Source: a bacterium
Lineage (GTDB): Bacteria > Vulcanimicrobiota > Vulcanimicrobiia > Vulcanimicrobiales > Vulcanimicrobiaceae
Length of the DNA: 35,089 bases
Assembly (NCBI GenBank): GCA_021845615.1
Contig: JAJZVP010000009.1
Span: 1-35,089, forward strand
Reading direction: 5' to 3'
Positions 33,156-35,089 of the stretch are shown piece by piece. Positions within the stretch are counted from its first letter, which is position 1; each line of letters opens with the position of its first letter. A program made the position numbers and the translations under genes. A model generated the notes under the pieces. The model was not told where the DNA came from and searched no databases. It was given only the letters and a program-made list of their open reading frames with translations.

Positions 33156-33187
33156 ATAGATAGCAGGGAGCCGCCGTTTCTCCCTGC
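33156..33187 (-). promoter_or_regulatory. Inverted repeat and possible -10 element at the fabI start
   Basis: On the minus strand GCAGGGAG (33187-33180) and CTCCCTGC (33170-33163) form a perfect eight-base inverted repeat with a nine-base spacer. TATCTA (33161-33156) follows and is seven bases before the fabI GTG. The repeat would sit at the -35 to -12 region, a typical operator position. No U tract follows, so it is not an intrinsic terminator. Confidence 0.45.
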
Positions 33188-33207
33188 CGCACGTGCCGTC
33201 GGGGAGG

Positions 33208-33903
33208 CTAGAGCGAGGTTTGCAGGAGCGTGAAGCCGCGTTCCTGCACCGCGTGAACCGCCCAAACCCCCGCCGGCACGACGGTCGCACGCGGAACGAG
33301 ACCTTGGGTTAGGCGCGCGTAGGTCGTCCCCGGCGATTCATCGATGAGTCCCGCGAGATTCATCGAGAAGCCGTAGAGTGCGTTGTTGCACACGTAGAGT
33401 TGCAGGCGGGTCTGCGCGAGCAGTGCGTCGATCGAGGTAAGATCGTCGGGGCGTGCGCCCGCTGCGGCGTGCAGCGCAGGGTTCCCGGAGCCCGGCTGGA
33501 GCACCGATGGTAGGCTCGCGCGAATCCAGGCTGGAAGCCGCGTCGCCGACGGAATGAAGATCTCGTTCCAAATTGCATCGTTGAATGCCAGTGCGATAGC
33601 GACGTGGTAGAGCACGGCAACCGGAAAGATCGTTGCCAGGGGAGTCCCGATCGTCTGATAGGCGCTCATCGTATTTCCGACGGCATCGAAGACGTCGCCA
33701 TGTTCGACGAGCTTCGATGCGAAGAGGTGACGGTGCGTCGCCGGGGTGCCGAGCGTCCTCTCGAACGAGGAGAGATCGAACTGTAACGGCGGCATTGTGG
33801 CGCCCGTCGGTGCCGCGGAGGCGGCGTGCGGCGATTCGAACAACGGCGCGAGTGCCGCCAACGCAGCGCTAACCGCGATAAAATCCTTACGCGAACTCAT
33901 CAT
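33208..33903 (-). CDS. Exported protein of unknown function with Tat-like signal
   Basis: From the ATG at 33903 (or the adjacent ATG at 33900) the product has 231 residues. The N-terminus MMSSRKDFIAVSAALAALAP resembles a twin-arginine signal with R-K in place of R-R (SRKDFI) before a hydrophobic core. The mature part is mostly helical: FDLSSFERTLGTPATHRHLF, then AVLYHVAIALAFNDAIWNEI and LQLYVCNNALYGFSMNLAGL. I do not recognise the family. The export signal and bundle-like helices are the only clues. It lies 58 bases upstream of fabI on the same strand, with an inverted repeat between them, and is divergent from the YciI-like gene. Confidence 0.65.
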   Translation of the reverse strand: MMSSRKDFIAVSAALAALAPLFESPHAASAAPTGATMPPLQFDLSSFERTLGTPATHRHLFASKLVEHGDVFDAVGNTMSAYQTIGTPLATIFPVAVLYHVAIALAFNDAIWNEIFIPSATRLPAWIRASLPSVLQPGSGNPALHAAAGARPDDLTSIDALLAQTRLQLYVCNNALYGFSMNLAGLIDESPGTTYARLTQGLVPRATVVPAGVWAVHAVQERGFTLLQTSL

Positions 33904-33979
33904 GGGAGGCGGCGTTCGCGCCATCGCCGCTCGAGCCTGTTGGGATGGCCGTCGGAGCCGCGCGGCGAAGGGAACGGCC

Positions 33980-34273
33980 ATGTACTTGTTGTTATCGCGC
34001 TATACCAAGCCGCTCGCGGAGGTCGATCGGCACGTCGTCGCTCATCGCGCATTTCTCGACCGCTATTACGCGTCGGGAGATCTGATCGTGTCGGGACCGA
34101 TGGAGCCGCGCGAGGGTGGCGTGATCGTCGCCAATACGATGTCGCGCGTGAAGCTCGATGCGATCCTCGCCGAAGATCCGTTCGTGCGAGAGGGCGTGAG
34201 CGAGTATCGCGTCATCGAATTCCACGCAGCCCGCCGGCACGCGGCGCTCGCAGAAATCGTCGCGCTGCAGTAA
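33980..34273 (+). CDS. YciI-family protein
   Basis: A 97-residue dimeric ferredoxin-like-fold protein of the YciI family. Start ATG 33980 has AAGGGA about seven bases upstream. Diagnostic elements are the opening MYLLLSRYTKPLAEVDRH, the conserved HRAFLDRYYASGDLIVSGPM with its histidine and GPM turn, and EDPFVREGVSEYRVIEF near the end. Function in the family is mostly unknown; a His-Asp pair has been suggested as an active site. Cytoplasmic. The neighbours on both sides are on the opposite strand. Confidence 0.9.
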   Translation: MYLLLSRYTKPLAEVDRHVVAHRAFLDRYYASGDLIVSGPMEPREGGVIVANTMSRVKLDAILAEDPFVREGVSEYRVIEFHAARRHAALAEIVALQ

Positions 34274-34283
34274 CGCCGGAGCG

Positions 34284-34817
34284 CTACGGGAGGGGCTCGG
34301 CCTCCGCGATCGCCGTCGATTCGATCGCTTCGATCGCTTCTTGGGGATCCATGCGTTCGCGCAACTCGCGCACCTCGGGGTCGTAATGCGTCGGAATCGA
34401 GGGCAGATCGCGGCGCAGCTCGTCGAGCATCTCGATGAGCTTTGCGACTTTGCGCTCGGTGAGGAGATTGATCTGCAGGTCGAGCCGGTTGCGGAGCACC
34501 GCGATCTGCGTGAGGCGATGCTCGGTCGTGAGGATCAAGACCGTCATGAGCAGGGCGGTGAGCGTGACCAGCCCTTGCAGCCAGAAAAACGGCGGCGGAT
34601 CGGGCGCCGGCCCGCGCGCGAGGTGAAGCAACGTATTGCCTCCCACCCAGAGGACGACGAACCCGACGATCCCGTAGACCGTGCGCGGCTGACCGATGCG
34701 CCTCGTGACGCCTTCGATCCAGCGTTGGTGCCCGGAGAGATCGTTTTCGGCTCGTCGTTCGAGATCGGCGATCGATTCGATCGCTTCGTCGATCGGCCGC
34801 TGCGTTGGTTTCGTCAC
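34284..34817 (-). CDS. DUF1003 membrane protein
   Basis: A 177-residue protein starting at GTG 34817 with GGGAG five bases upstream. Two transmembrane segments (about residues 47-66, YGIVGFVVLWVGGNTLLHL, and 76-96, FFWLQGLVTLTALLMTVLIL) are flanked by a soluble N-terminal helix and a C-terminal helical tail with DLQINLLTERKVAKLIEMLD. This is the DUF1003 layout, where a D-x-x-I-N-L motif follows the second membrane helix. Function unknown; some relatives sit beside divalent-cation transporters. It is 10 bases from the convergent YciI-like stop. Confidence 0.88.
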   Translation of the reverse strand: MTKPTQRPIDEAIESIADLERRAENDLSGHQRWIEGVTRRIGQPRTVYGIVGFVVLWVGGNTLLHLARGPAPDPPPFFWLQGLVTLTALLMTVLILTTEHRLTQIAVLRNRLDLQINLLTERKVAKLIEMLDELRRDLPSIPTHYDPEVRELRERMDPQEAIEAIESTAIAEAEPLP

Positions 34818-34865
34818 GAGGCTCCCATGATACCCAGGAGCGCTCGCGACGAAACAACCGTGCCG

Positions 34866-35089
34866 TTAGAGCGGGATATTGCCGTGCTTGCGTTTCGGAC
34901 GATCGACGCGCTTGTTTTCGAGCATCGTCAGGGCGGCGGCGACGGCGCGCCGGGTGGAGCGCGCCTCGATCACGTCGTCGATATATCCGCGTTGTGCCGC
35001 GATGTACGGGTTGGCGAAACGGTCGGTATATTCGTCGATGAGCTCGGCCATCTTCGCCGCCGGATCGCTCGCGGCGGCGATCTCGCGCC
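34866..35089 (-). CDS. Acyl-CoA carboxylase carboxyltransferase (beta) subunit, C-terminal end only
   Basis: The gene runs off the right edge. The visible 74 codons encode AAKMAELIDEYTDRFANPY, then AAQRGYIDDVIEARSTRRAV and the ending RPKRKHGNIPL. FANPYxAAxRGYIDDVIxxxxTR and the terminal RKHGNIPL are hallmarks of propionyl-/acetyl-CoA carboxylase beta subunits (PccB/AccD type). It moves the carboxyl group from biotin to the acyl-CoA. It is the expected partner of the alpha subunit at 30447, although four genes lie between them. The stop is 48 bases upstream of DUF1003 on the same strand. Confidence 0.93.
   Translation of the reverse strand, partial: REIAAASDPAAKMAELIDEYTDRFANPYIAAQRGYIDDVIEARSTRRAVAAALTMLENKRVDRPKRKHGNIPL

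Noticed and set aside
33163-33187. An intrinsic terminator between the Tat-like exported gene and fabI
   Set aside because: The hairpin is perfect but no T run follows it on either strand, so an operator or RNA structure is more likely.
1-35089. CRISPR arrays, transposases, integrases, tRNA or rRNA genes
   Set aside because: I looked for regularly spaced repeats, DDE or tyrosine-recombinase motifs and tRNA-like CCA-ending cloverleaf sequences and saw none.

Overview
The window is GC-rich, gene-dense bacterial DNA. Many genes start with GTG, and ATGA/GTGA start-stop overlaps are common. It reads as chromosome: there are no rRNA or tRNA genes, insertion sequences, phage genes or CRISPR arrays. 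The mix of genes (B12-dependent methylmalonyl-CoA mutase, biotin-dependent acyl-CoA carboxylase, FabI, peptidoglycan recycling, an AhbC/NirJ-like radical SAM enzyme) and the style of the exported unknown proteins remind me of a poorly cultured terrestrial lineage such as Candidatus Eremiobacterota (WPS-2). That placement is from memory and weak.

Layout. 1-8013 (+): tail of an SPFH protein, a HACL2/ILVBL-type thiamine-diphosphate enzyme, two exported proteins of unknown role, an AI-2E-family permease and a P-type cation ATPase. 8010-11993 (-): a His-tailed small protein and a TM0106-type RecB-like nuclease/helicase. 12067-14267 (+): an MFS transporter coupled to a zinc alcohol dehydrogenase. 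14364-15960 (-): SRAP protein, then a promoter, a proline-rich leader peptide, an intrinsic terminator and proC. 16040-19519: an alpha/beta hydrolase and several secreted proteins, one with two retropepsin-like halves. 19526-27229 (+): a tightly overlapping peptidoglycan-recycling operon (NagZ, serine hydrolase, AnmK, BadF-type sugar kinase, MurQ, DUF4127). 27198-35089 (mostly -): the methylmalonyl-CoA / acyl-CoA carboxylase / FabI cluster, ending in the C-terminus of a carboxyltransferase subunit.

How the genes work together. In the recycling operon NagZ trims GlcNAc, AnmK makes MurNAc-6-P, the BadF-type kinase phosphorylates free amino sugar and MurQ converts MurNAc-6-P to GlcNAc-6-P; the serine hydrolase and DUF4127 protein are the unexplained members. 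On the right, the carboxylase alpha subunit, a short epsilon-like subunit not previously obvious because of its size, the carboxyltransferase, the epimerase and the mutase link propionyl-CoA with succinyl-CoA, and FabI is translationally coupled to this set.

The most interesting signals are regulatory. Upstream of proC there is a near-consensus promoter (TTGACG-17-TATGAT), a 20-codon open frame with seven prolines including three Pro-Pro pairs, and a 10-bp terminator hairpin with a U tract. This looks like ribosome-mediated attenuation of proline biosynthesis. Other candidates are a hairpin that would hide the ribosome-binding site of the radical SAM gene, an inverted repeat at the presumed fabI promoter, and a NagZ gene that appears to start at CTG.
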